A stretch of DNA of 64,000 bases, taken from contig JAJCYH010000005.1 of NCBI GenBank assembly GCA_029262995.1, positions 1-64,000 of the forward strand, read 5' to 3'. The position numbers and the translations under genes are program-made. This document shows positions 1 to 7,564 of this stretch, piece after piece. The notes beneath the pieces were generated by a model. It had not been told where the DNA came from. It made no database searches and saw only the letters and a list, made by a program, of their open reading frames with translations. Positions within the stretch are counted from its first letter, which is position 1; every line of letters begins with the position of its first letter. Origin of the DNA: Saprospiraceae bacterium. GTDB lineage: Bacteria; Bacteroidota; Bacteroidia; Chitinophagales; Saprospiraceae.

Positions 1-444
1 AGAAATCAAAGGTTAAAAATAATTCATGATAATATTTATAAACTAACAAAGCTTCCTAATAATCAACTATGGAAAGGAAATGACTTTTGTTCCTATTCAT
101 TTCTAAATAAAATCGATAGTATAATTATAAAAAAAATCCCAAATAAAAAAAGCCTGAGAAAACCTTATGATATTAGTTCATGGAATAGATTTGAACTTAT
201 TGAAGAAATAACAAATAAGGAACAAATTAAGAAACTTCAAGTTTTATTTAAATCTGGTAAGAAAACAAATCCTTTGACTGAAGATATTTACTTAAACCTA
301 TTCAAAAAAGAAAATTATTACTTACTAGAATTTTATAATGAATCTAAAAAATTAAAAACAATCAGCTACTACAATAAGTACCTACGAACATCTCAAATAT
401 GTTGGACATGTATAAAGAAAAAATATATAATTAACAGCATGTAA
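1..444 (+). CDS. Partial CDS, unknown function (5' end outside window)
   Basis: Frame 1 is open from the first base to a TAA at 442-444, giving 147 residues with no internal stop in very AT-rich DNA. It is absent from the ORF track because its start lies to the left of the window. The product is rich in Lys, Asn, Ile and Tyr and ends in a Cys-containing tail (QICWTCIKKK). I recognise no family. The residues could be the C-terminus of a longer protein. Because the next 3 kb is full of gene remnants, it may itself be a decayed fragment, but the unbroken frame favours a real coding end. Confidence 0.5.
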   Translation, partial: RNQRLKIIHDNIYKLTKLPNNQLWKGNDFCSYSFLNKIDSIIIKKIPNKKSLRKPYDISSWNRFELIEEITNKEQIKKLQVLFKSGKKTNPLTEDIYLNLFKKENYYLLEFYNESKKLKTISYYNKYLRTSQICWTCIKKKYIINSM

Positions 445-570
445 TGGCTAGAAGTAATTACTTGTTCTCACCTGCTTCTAAAAATTCTCGCAACGTTAGA
501 CAACCGAGTTTAGACTTGGGAGGTTAATACATTTTTATTATGTGAGACAGATGATGATATAACTAGACCA

Positions 571-810
571 GTGTCTTCTCCTCCGATAATTTCCCCTATG
601 GATGTATGTGTATCCCCAGGTGATGATTTGAGTTTAGATGAACATTTGAATTTACCTATAGGTATAGGTTCTAGATGGGTAGCACCAACCGATAGAGTCG
701 AATATATTAACGGAGTAAAACATGTTGTAGTTGGAACTGATTTAACTTGTGATAATCATCGATCCCACTCAGCCAACCACTTGCCTGCCGAAGGTAAAAC
801 CGTATGGTAG
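571..810 (+). CDS. Small hypothetical ORF or gene remnant
   Basis: A 79-residue ORF with a GTG start. The same frame stays open upstream to about 514 without a better start codon, so this may be the 3' end of a broken gene rather than a complete small protein. There is no signal peptide, membrane segment or recognised motif. It is directly followed by a good hairpin terminator at 813, which suggests the end of a once-transcribed unit. Function unknown. Confidence 0.3.
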   Translation: MSSPPIISPMDVCVSPGDDLSLDEHLNLPIGIGSRWVAPTDRVEYINGVKHVVVGTDLTCDNHRSHSANHLPAEGKTVW

Positions 811-812
811 GT

Positions 813-834
813 CCGCAATTGATATTGCGGTTTT
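813..834 (+). terminator. Rho-independent terminator
   Basis: A perfect 7-bp stem (CCGCAAT / ATTGCGG) with a 4-base loop is followed by TTTT. It begins two bases after the stop codon of the 571-810 ORF, so it fits the end of that plus-strand unit. Confidence 0.65.
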
Positions 835-852
835 ATACTTGATCTTAAAAAG

Positions 853-924
853 TGGCACGGTTTGAACTGAAATCACTGGCACAGACCCGACCGAAATAGC
901 TGGCATGGGTTGATCCGTTTTAAC
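853..924. repeat. Three 24-bp tandem units, IS21-like element end (remnant)
   Basis: The core TGGCA recurs at 853, 877 and 901, an exact 24-bp spacing, with a degenerate GA-rich middle (roughly TGGCAC n7 GAnnGAAAT). Two or three spaced copies of a TGGC-containing motif at a terminus are typical of IS21-family elements, where they bind the transposase. No istA or istB gene is nearby, so this would be a solo end left after deletion. The family assignment is inferred; the periodicity is seen directly. Confidence 0.5.
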
Positions 925-962
925 CAACTCCAAAGCTAAATTTTCCTTGGTTAAATATTAGG

Positions 963-2446
963 TTAATTAATTTTAATAAATCTAGCCTTATTTAATTTTG
1001 GGGTATTTTTCATTCTTGCTATAACATTATAAACCCCGTTTGAATAACCCGATATATCAAGAGCAATTGTATGATTATTTGAATGAGATATATATTTGTC
1101 AACTACTCTTCCTAAATTATCAATTATTTCAATATATAGTGGATTTGATCCGGATTGTTTTAGATAAATAATGTTATTAGATGGATTAGGGTACAGCGAA
1201 ATATTTTCTTCGTCAATATTTAATACCGAAACAGAAGTCGTATCTAAATGCCCGGTAGAATCAACTTTGAGTAAGATTGATTGAGTCCATGGCAAATCTT
1301 CATCTTCAGAATCAAATAAAATGCTTTCACCAACAACCAGATAACCTCCGTCACTGGTTGCAATTATATCATGAAAAGATTCTCTTATATTTAGTCCAGA
1401 CCTAAAACTGAAAGTATAATACCAAAGGCTATCACCATCATATGATAATTTACCAATGCTTGGTATTAAGATAGAAGTATCCTTTGTAGGTGTTTGGTAA
1501 CTTTTAGCACCAACCAGCACATAGCCATCTAAATTAGTAGATTCAACTACAGCATTCCAATCAGGATATTCATCTACAGTTTGTAGATGATCTCCTATTC
1601 CTGCAGTCCATATATGTCTTCCATTTTTATCAAATTTTACTGCACCAGATCTAACTGAAAAATTGCCACCTTTTTGAGTAACTCTATTTCCTGTGCAAAT
1701 AATATTGTCTTCAAAATCTATTTCTAATCCTTCTCTATAGCTAAAATTCGCTTCAAAGTCAGTTTGGGAAGTTGATGTAATAAGGTTAAGATTCGGATCA
1801 AAAATTAAAACAAAAGTCGAATCTATCCATCACTTGTTTCGGCAGCAACTATTATATTTCCTTCAGAGTTAAATCTCATATTCCTTGCTATAAGATTTTT
1901 ACCAGCAATACGATGCCTAAAAATTATGGTGTCCAATTCGCTCAACATAATTACGGCAACCTCAGATTTAGATGTAGAAATATTTCTACCGCAGTAATAT
2001 CTTTTTTCTAGATTTTCTGATACAAGAAAAGAAGAAGGTCCAATGTCGAATTCAGTAAAATTAAACCTATCAATAATCTCTATTGATTTATTTTTTAGAT
2101 CATATTTAAAAATAGCTTGAATGCTACTTTTGCCAGTAAAAATATATGAATCAGAATTGCAAAAAGATCTGTCATATAAATTTAAACCATAAGTTGTATC
2201 ATTAGCTAATATGTTTCTATGAATTAAGTTCCCATTTATATCAAATTCTGCTACAAATGGTAACCAATAACCTTCAATTGAATCAAAGTACTGGCCACTT
2301 AAAATATAGGTATTATCACATTCTTGCACTTGATAAGCAGCATTGGGTTCTGCTGGATGTATATTAATCGTTGTTTTAAACCCCTTTTGTGCAGTAACTG
2401 GGCAATTTAATATTATACTAATAATTAATAAACTGAAGTGCTTCAT
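963..2446 (-). pseudogene. Frameshifted type IX-secreted protein (sorting-domain protein)
   Basis: Two ORF-track entries (1823-2446 and 963-1520) are pieces of one minus-strand gene. The first has a signal peptide ending at TAQ and stops at a TAG at 1823-1825. The second frame is open from its stop at 1830-1832 down to 963, so the frames overlap at about 1826 and a single-base loss or two-base gain there joins them. The restored protein is about 490 residues: signal peptide, a repetitive extracellular beta-rich region with many 'F D x N G' type turns (possible beta-propeller), and a sorting domain with LYPNPSNN near the end. The track's GTG start at 1520 is internal to the open frame. It could be a true pseudogene or a sequencing error; the surrounding remnants favour decay. 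Confidence 0.75.
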
Positions 2447-2545
2447 TGGTAATATTTAAATATAACAAAGCTAAAGAAACTGTGTTTAGGGAAATATTAG
2501 ATTATCATATTAAATGGCTGAAAGCTTACCCTCCGATTCCTGTAA

Positions 2546-2692
2546 GCTGACCCACCTAATAATATTGATGGATTAGTTGTGATTCATGACCCCAAAGATG
2601 ACAATAAAGCACACTCGTTTGTCATAGATAAAATTTCTAAAGGAAAGCAAAACCCAATACTTAAGTTATCAGCCGAAATCACCAGCAGCTAA
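2546..2692 (+). pseudogene. Short gene fragment, unrecognised
   Basis: A 48-codon stop-to-stop open stretch with no start codon near its 5' end, containing the protein-like string VVIHDPKDDNKAHSF. The composition looks coding, but I do not recognise the source family. It lies in a region with several other remnants and is best read as a fragment. Confidence 0.25.
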
Positions 2693-2852
2693 TATGTAAA
2701 ATTCAATTACATAACAATTGAATTCTGGAACATATTTAAAATAAAATACTAACTTGAAATTGCAAAAATCATTTATCATTTCGCAACTGCATATGCACTT
2801 GAACGTTAGTGCATAGGTAATGAAGAAATCCGAAAAACTAAAATCATATTAG

Positions 2853-2948
2853 ATGACAACGTCATTGATTCAAAAATACAATATACCAGGGCCTAGATAT
2901 ACCAGCTACCCCACAGTTCCATATTGGAGAGAAGAATATAATACCTAG
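2853..2948 (+). pseudogene. hemN 5' fragment (oxygen-independent coproporphyrinogen III oxidase)
   Basis: An ATG-started 31-residue ORF matches the extreme N-terminus of HemN: it reads [21 protein letters not shown], given here in part as the conserved GPRYTSYPT block that opens this radical-SAM enzyme in Bacteroidota. The frame then ends at TAG (2946) where the full enzyme would run on for more than 400 residues. The CxxxCxxC cluster motif and everything after it are missing. This is a truncated copy, not a functional gene. A full hemN presumably sits elsewhere in the genome. Confidence 0.7.
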
Positions 2949-2991
2949 ACAAATTTGAACCATAAATTTTTAAAACTAAATTGTGATTCAA

Positions 2992-3086
2992 ATGAAAAGA
3001 ACAAGAAGAAAACCTACCTACCGGCAGGCAGGTTCAGTCCTGAATTTAAAACGAAAGTTCGTCTGGAAATACTGGAGTGTTTATAA
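2992..3086 (+). mobile_element. IS3-family orfA 5' remnant, split by a 20-bp palindrome
   Basis: ATG at 2992 opens MKRTRRK. After a 20-bp palindromic insertion (3013-3032) the frame that follows reads FSPEFKTKVRLEILE before a stop at 3084. Joined, MKRTRRK-FSPEFKTKV is the standard N-terminus of IS3-family OrfA helix-turn-helix proteins. The helix-turn-helix proper, orfB and the terminal repeats are absent. Family assignment is from sequence resemblance by eye. Confidence 0.65.
3013..3032. repeat. 20-bp palindromic repeat inserted in the orfA remnant
   Basis: The unit CCTACCTACCGGCAGGCAGG is an imperfect palindrome centred on CCGG. GC-rich CCTGCCTGCC/GGCAGGCAGG palindromes are dispersed in many Bacteroidota genomes. 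Its exact removal restores the orfA reading frame, so its boundaries can be placed with unusual precision. No target duplication is evident. Confidence 0.6.
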
Positions 3087-3247
3087 GTCGATTGATAGAT
3101 AATATATGGCAGAAGGCACAAAAAATTGAGGCATTGGAATATGGGTGGGGTGTTTTTGTAAGAGAAGACATTGGTACTCTTTATTATTCTGTTGGTGGAA
3201 TCATCAATACATATGATCTTGATTTTTTAGATATAGATATTAATTAG
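3077..3247 (+). pseudogene. Short open fragment, unrecognised
   Basis: A 56-codon open frame (possible GTG start at 3077, and open upstream of it) containing ALEYGWGVFVREDIGTLYYS-like sequence. The codon pattern looks coding, but there is no recognisable family and the 5' end runs into the orfA remnant. Probably the tail of a displaced gene. Confidence 0.25.
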
Positions 3248-3369
3248 GATTATTTCTGTAAATTGATGGGGATGCAGAGAAAGGGTATTAAATGTGAAGA
3301 ATAAATCACATATACTATGCAATATTTATTTCAATATGTTAACCGGTATGTGCTATTAAAATAAGAAAT

Positions 3370-4284
3370 GTGAATTTTGAAGAAATAATACAAAGCGTTT
3401 ATTATAAGATCAAAGCAATCGAAGATAGAGGAAGTCTTGCATCTTATATTCCTGAATTAGAAAAGGTAGATCCAGATTGTTTTGGTGTGCATATTTCGAC
3501 AATAGACAATTTTAATTTTGGAATTGGAAATTACAATGACAAGTTTTCAATACAAAGTATAGCCAAAGTAATTTCTCTAAGTTTAGCTTATAGCAAATTA
3601 GGTGAAAAATTGTGGGACCGCGTAGGTGTTGAACCTTCAGGAACCGCATTTAATTCTCTTGTTCAACTTGAAGTTGAAAATGGGAAACCAAGGAATCCAT
3701 TTATTAACGCTGGAGCTCTGGTAGTGTCCGATATATTAATCAGCAATCTGAATAGTCCTAAAGAAGATTTTTTAAGCTTTGTAAATAGTCTTTCAAGTAA
3801 CTCTGAGATTTGTTATTCGAATAGAATCGCTACTTCAGAAAAGAATGTTGGATTCCGTAATGTTGCTCTTTGTAATTTTATAAAGTCATTTGGTAATATT
3901 GAAAATGAACCTTCTGATGTCCTCGACTTCTATTATAATCTTTGCTCACTGGAAATGAATTGCAAAGAAGTTTCAGAAGTATTCATTTTCTTGGCCAATG
4001 ACGGTCGTACATTGGTTGACAACAAACAAATACTATCAAAGAGTCAGTCTAAAAGGATAAATGCATTAATGCAAACCTGTGGATTTTATGATGAATCTGG
4101 TGAGTTTGCTTTTAAGGTAGGTCTTCCTGGTAAAAGTGGCGTTGGAGGAGGTATTGTCGCAGTGCATCCAAAACAATATACAATAGTTGTTTGGAGTCCT
4201 AAACTAAATAAAAAAGGAAATTCTTATAGGGGAATGAGATTTCTTGAAGAGTTTACCACAAAGTCTGAATTGTCAATATTTTAA
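3370..4284 (+). CDS. glsA: Glutaminase A
   Basis: Hydrolyses L-glutamine to glutamate and ammonia in the cytoplasm (EC 3.5.1.2). At 304 residues it has the usual family length. The serine-hydrolase SxxK motif is QSIAK (Ser63, Lys66), followed by NPFINAGAL near residue 110, CGFYDESGEFA near 238 and KSGVGGGI near 255, all landmark blocks of the beta-lactamase-fold glutaminases. The start is GTG at 3370, because the ATG two bases upstream is out of frame and runs into TGA. It stands alone, first intact gene after the remnant region. Identification is secure. Confidence 0.93.
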   Translation: MNFEEIIQSVYYKIKAIEDRGSLASYIPELEKVDPDCFGVHISTIDNFNFGIGNYNDKFSIQSIAKVISLSLAYSKLGEKLWDRVGVEPSGTAFNSLVQLEVENGKPRNPFINAGALVVSDILISNLNSPKEDFLSFVNSLSSNSEICYSNRIATSEKNVGFRNVALCNFIKSFGNIENEPSDVLDFYYNLCSLEMNCKEVSEVFIFLANDGRTLVDNKQILSKSQSKRINALMQTCGFYDESGEFAFKVGLPGKSGVGGGIVAVHPKQYTIVVWSPKLNKKGNSYRGMRFLEEFTTKSELSIF

Positions 4285-4431
4285 ATAAGGGAACAACTTT
4301 TATTTTGTTTAAAATAAGCTGAATTATAGTTTTAGTAAAGAAAGACTGTGGATTCAGTAAATGATTAAATTAAAGACGAGACATCAAGTTTCTATTCGAA
4401 TTTATATTAAAGGAATAAAAGATACTTCAAT

Positions 4432-4893
4432 ATGAACAACACTGCAATTTTTAAGAAAGGAATTAAGCTATTCATATTTTTATATATCCTGATAGGAATT
4501 TATCTTTTGACGGATTGCATCATAAGGTCAGTAGGTTCTCCCTCTTCATATCTTTTATGGTTTGTTATGGTAATGATATTTATTGCTTCATTCGGCACAT
4601 TTATCTTAGCTCAAGTCATAACTTTTTTACATAGTTTTTTATATATGCTTATCGCAAAACGATATCTAAATCAGGCTTTGGCAAAAGCGGTAACTTCTAT
4701 ACTAATTTGCATTATTGTAATTATCTTTTATTTTATGATTATGATGGTCTTCGAAGATTTCCGCAATCAATTTACATTTGCAGAAAATGAAAGCCTAATT
4801 GAGAAAGCTATAAATATTCTTAAACAAGAATATATTGTCCCAAGTTTAGTGATTATTAGTACAATCTATTTATCTATAAAGTATGATGAATGA
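4432..4893 (+). CDS. Hypothetical membrane protein
   Basis: A 153-residue protein with about four hydrophobic segments (roughly residues 12-32, 41-75, 86-107 and 134-149) separated by short charged loops; a short acidic/polar stretch lies before the last segment. No family recognised. It has its own intergenic regions on both sides and no obvious partner. The frame and Bacteroidota-like membrane composition support a real gene. Confidence 0.55.
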   Translation: MNNTAIFKKGIKLFIFLYILIGIYLLTDCIIRSVGSPSSYLLWFVMVMIFIASFGTFILAQVITFLHSFLYMLIAKRYLNQALAKAVTSILICIIVIIFYFMIMMVFEDFRNQFTFAENESLIEKAINILKQEYIVPSLVIISTIYLSIKYDE

Positions 4894-5151
4894 TCAAGTT
4901 AGCATTTTATCTTTTGCATAAATTCTTCAAAATGTATTTTGACTAAATGCTAAATTCGTATTTGTACATCATTCCTGATGCAATTCAATTGTACATTATT
5001 TAATATTTTATGGTATCTTGATTTATAGAAGGTTCTTCCTAAGGGATTTTTTGTCTGAATGCTTTCAACATTAGACAAGACATTCATTCTATAGTATTTT
5101 AGTGATCCGTTAGGAAGTATAATCATTAGTTATTATTCAAAATTATTTATT

Positions 5152-5643
5152 ATGAATCCTATTGCTTTACTTCTATTCTTAATTATATTCTTGGGTGCGG
5201 GGCCTAGAGAAACATTAGAGCATTTTTTAAAGGCTAAAATAGTATCGGATTATAAAACTGTATACGAATTGCTGTTTGAAGAGAGCAGGGAAGGAAAGAC
5301 TTTGAACGAATTTCTTAGTACAAGAGATGAAGGTATGTTAATCTTTAGCTCTATGATGAAAAGGGCTGATTTTGAAATCGCAGAGTTTGTTGAAAATGGT
5401 GATAAGGCATCTGCGATTGTTAGAATTACACTACCGGATTTAATTAATATGGATAAGATTACCAACGAACTAATGCCTCTTTTTATGCCTTCTTTGGATA
5501 GAGAGAAAATATTAGATATTAATTTTGATTCTATTATAAGTATTCATTACCCAAATAATATTTATCCAACATTGACTAAGACTGATACAATGTATATGAT
5601 TACAGAAAACGATATATGGAAAATTGAGTTATTGAAAAAATAG
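5152..5643 (+). CDS. Hypothetical exported protein, possible DUF4878/NTF2-like
   Basis: A 163-residue protein with a short hydrophobic N-terminus (IALLLFLIIFLGA), likely a signal peptide or anchor, followed by a mixed alpha/beta domain beginning ETLEHFLKAKIVSDYKTVYELL. A helix pair and then several strands ending in a 'xxWKIELLKK' strand resembles small NTF2/DUF4878-type lipoprotein domains, but no Cys lipobox is present. The assignment is tentative. A hairpin terminator lies about 60 bp after the stop. Confidence 0.55.
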   Translation: MNPIALLLFLIIFLGAGPRETLEHFLKAKIVSDYKTVYELLFEESREGKTLNEFLSTRDEGMLIFSSMMKRADFEIAEFVENGDKASAIVRITLPDLINMDKITNELMPLFMPSLDREKILDINFDSIISIHYPNNIYPTLTKTDTMYMITENDIWKIELLKK

Positions 5644-5703
5644 CTTCTCCTAATTTTCAATAATTATGTGTTAATATTATTTCCATGGCTTAGTAACGAG
5701 TGT

Positions 5704-5725
5704 AAACTCCTTTCTAAGGAGTTTT
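5704..5725. terminator. Hairpin terminator between convergent genes
   Basis: A 9-bp perfect stem (AAACTCCTT / AAGGAGTTT) with a 3-base loop, followed on the plus strand by a T-rich tail. It sits between the plus-strand gene ending at 5643 and the minus-strand antiporter ending at 5744, and its A/T flanks could serve both. Confidence 0.6.
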
Positions 5726-5743
5726 GCATTTATTTTTTATTAA

Positions 5744-7009
5744 TTACAACTCCGGCGCCTTCCACTTCATATCCGCCACAGATAAGGCCTGAGATTTTGC
5801 TATCGCTTTGCCTGCTCTTTTTTTATCTGCGATCATTGCAAAAGTCATAATCAGACTTGTTCCAATAATAACAAATAACAAGATGCCTTCCGAAAAAGCA
5901 GGAATATTAGCTTTTGCAGGTATAGCATTAAACAATAAAACTGTAATTAAACCCCTAGGCGCAATGAACAATTGAGGCGTTATATCACTACCAATAGACA
6001 CTCTAAGTATGATAAAACGAATAACGTAGATCACTATTAAACACAAGGCTGAGACACCAACGACACTCCAGCTGAGTAATGATGAAAATACAATGGTAAT
6101 ACCAAAGATGACAAAGAAAAATGTACGGACAACAAATGCTGTCTCCAGAGTCACCACATGCAAACCGTGATATATTTCATTCGCCTTTACTTTGTCTAAC
6201 CATTTCTTAAGTGGTCCCTGGAAAAATAAATCCATATTAGCGATCACCAAGCCAAAAATCAATATGATAATCAGGGATGACAAGTGCATCAATTTGCCCA
6301 AGCTATATAAAAGCAGTAATACCGAAAGGAGAAGAAATTGTTTGGCATCACTTTTTACTTTCTGAAATATTAAAATGACGACATAACTAAAGATTAGTGA
6401 TAATACAATAGTTAATAATGTAGTCAAACCAAAGCCTAGCAATCCACCACTATGATCAACACCGTCGGCACTAGGAAGTTTGTTGGCTAGAAAGTAAAAC
6501 ACCATAATTCCTAAGATGTCGGAAAACGTACTTTCATAGATGTGGAATTCTTTTTTATCTCCTCTAAGGTGGGAAACACTAGGAATGATAATAGCACTTG
6601 AAAGGATAGATAGTGGGGTCGCATAAAGCCATGCATGTAAAGCATCCATTCCTTCTATGAAAAATTGTAATATCTCAGCAGTTATCCAAATCGATAACAT
6701 TAATCCTACTAAAGCAATGGCAAAAGATATTGTTATTGGTGCTATTTTATCTCTTGTTAATTTGAGTTCTAACGCCGCCTCCAATACGATCATTATCAAA
6801 CCTACGATACCAAGTATTTCCAGGATGGAAGAATAATCTATATTAGGTACACCTAAAGCTTGAAGTCCTAGATTGACGAAAACCCCTGTAATAATAAGCA
6901 TCAGAACGGAAGGTATACTTGTTTTTTTGGAAATTTCTCCAAAGAAAAAAGAGAGGATCAATATGACGGATGAACCTATAATGATTGCATATGGTGATGA
7001 AAAATCCAT
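5744..7009 (-). CDS. Cation:proton antiporter (CPA family, Na+/H+ exchanger type)
   Basis: A 421-residue integral membrane protein with about 11-12 hydrophobic helices. The N-terminal half has the antiporter pattern GLIMIVLEAALELK, and the central STFSDILGIMVFYF corresponds to the ion-binding Ser/Asn-Asp helix of CPA exchangers. There is no C-terminal TrkA-N domain, so it is the short form. It would exchange Na+ or K+ for H+ across the inner membrane. It is last in a three-gene operon, starting 2 bases after the stop of the small membrane protein gene. Ion specificity cannot be read from sequence. Confidence 0.85.
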   Translation of the reverse strand: MDFSSPYAIIIGSSVILILSFFFGEISKKTSIPSVLMLIITGVFVNLGLQALGVPNIDYSSILEILGIVGLIMIVLEAALELKLTRDKIAPITISFAIALVGLMLSIWITAEILQFFIEGMDALHAWLYATPLSILSSAIIIPSVSHLRGDKKEFHIYESTFSDILGIMVFYFLANKLPSADGVDHSGGLLGFGLTTLLTIVLSLIFSYVVILIFQKVKSDAKQFLLLSVLLLLYSLGKLMHLSSLIIILIFGLVIANMDLFFQGPLKKWLDKVKANEIYHGLHVVTLETAFVVRTFFFVIFGITIVFSSLLSWSVVGVSALCLIVIYVIRFIILRVSIGSDITPQLFIAPRGLITVLLFNAIPAKANIPAFSEGILLFVIIGTSLIMTFAMIADKKRAGKAIAKSQALSVADMKWKAPEL

Positions 7010-7011
7010 AG

Positions 7012-7560
7012 TTAGTTTTTATCTTTTATATAAATGACTTGAAATCCAGCCTTGGTTAAATATTGCCTTAGGCTTGATAAATAATTGTTTGAGGATAACT
7101 CCAGCGATACACGATACTCTATTCCATCAAACTCTATATTAGGTGAAGAACTAATTACGATGTAAGGTGCACTAAAAATACATTTACTCAATTTATTCCG
7201 AGCCTCACGCACTGAATCTTCTCCATTGGGCTTGCATAGGATGTTAATTATATTTAGTGAACTGGAATCATTATTATTTAGAATAATATTCTTTGTATCA
7301 CCTTTTTTGGACTTTATTATGAAAACATATAATAAAGCCAATGTGGCTATAATAATTCCATGAGTAACAGGATGCACAAGTTCGAAAGCAATGACTGAAA
7401 TTATTATTTGTAGTGGCACAATGTATTTTGGCAACCATGGCGTATACGTTCTTATTAAGTTGTTTCCCCAATTAGTACGCTTGTAAAATATTAGTACCAG
7501 CGCTTCTATAACTATGATTATCCAGAAAGTAGTCCAAGAAATTGTATACAGATCAATCAT
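7012..7560 (-). CDS. Small membrane protein with a soluble C-terminal domain
   Basis: A 182-residue protein with about three hydrophobic segments (residues 8-26, 46-62 and 64-85) and a cytoplasmic-looking C-terminal domain of about 75 residues. That domain (NGEDSVREARNKLSKCIF ... EYRVSLELSSNN) has the helix-strand-strand-helix order of the soluble alpha/beta domain at the end of MscS-type channels, but the pore helix signature is not visible. The channel resemblance is only a suggestion. Four bases separate it from the upstream ATPase and two from the downstream antiporter, so the three are surely co-expressed. Confidence 0.6.
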   Translation of the reverse strand: MIDLYTISWTTFWIIIVIEALVLIFYKRTNWGNNLIRTYTPWLPKYIVPLQIIISVIAFELVHPVTHGIIIATLALLYVFIIKSKKGDTKNIILNNNDSSSLNIINILCKPNGEDSVREARNKLSKCIFSAPYIVISSSPNIEFDGIEYRVSLELSSNNYLSSLRQYLTKAGFQVIYIKDKN

Positions 7561-7564
7561 TTTA

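Noticed and set aside
5668-5850. 60-residue plus ORF
   Set aside because: It runs through the terminator hairpin and the 3' end of the antiporter gene; no coding signature.
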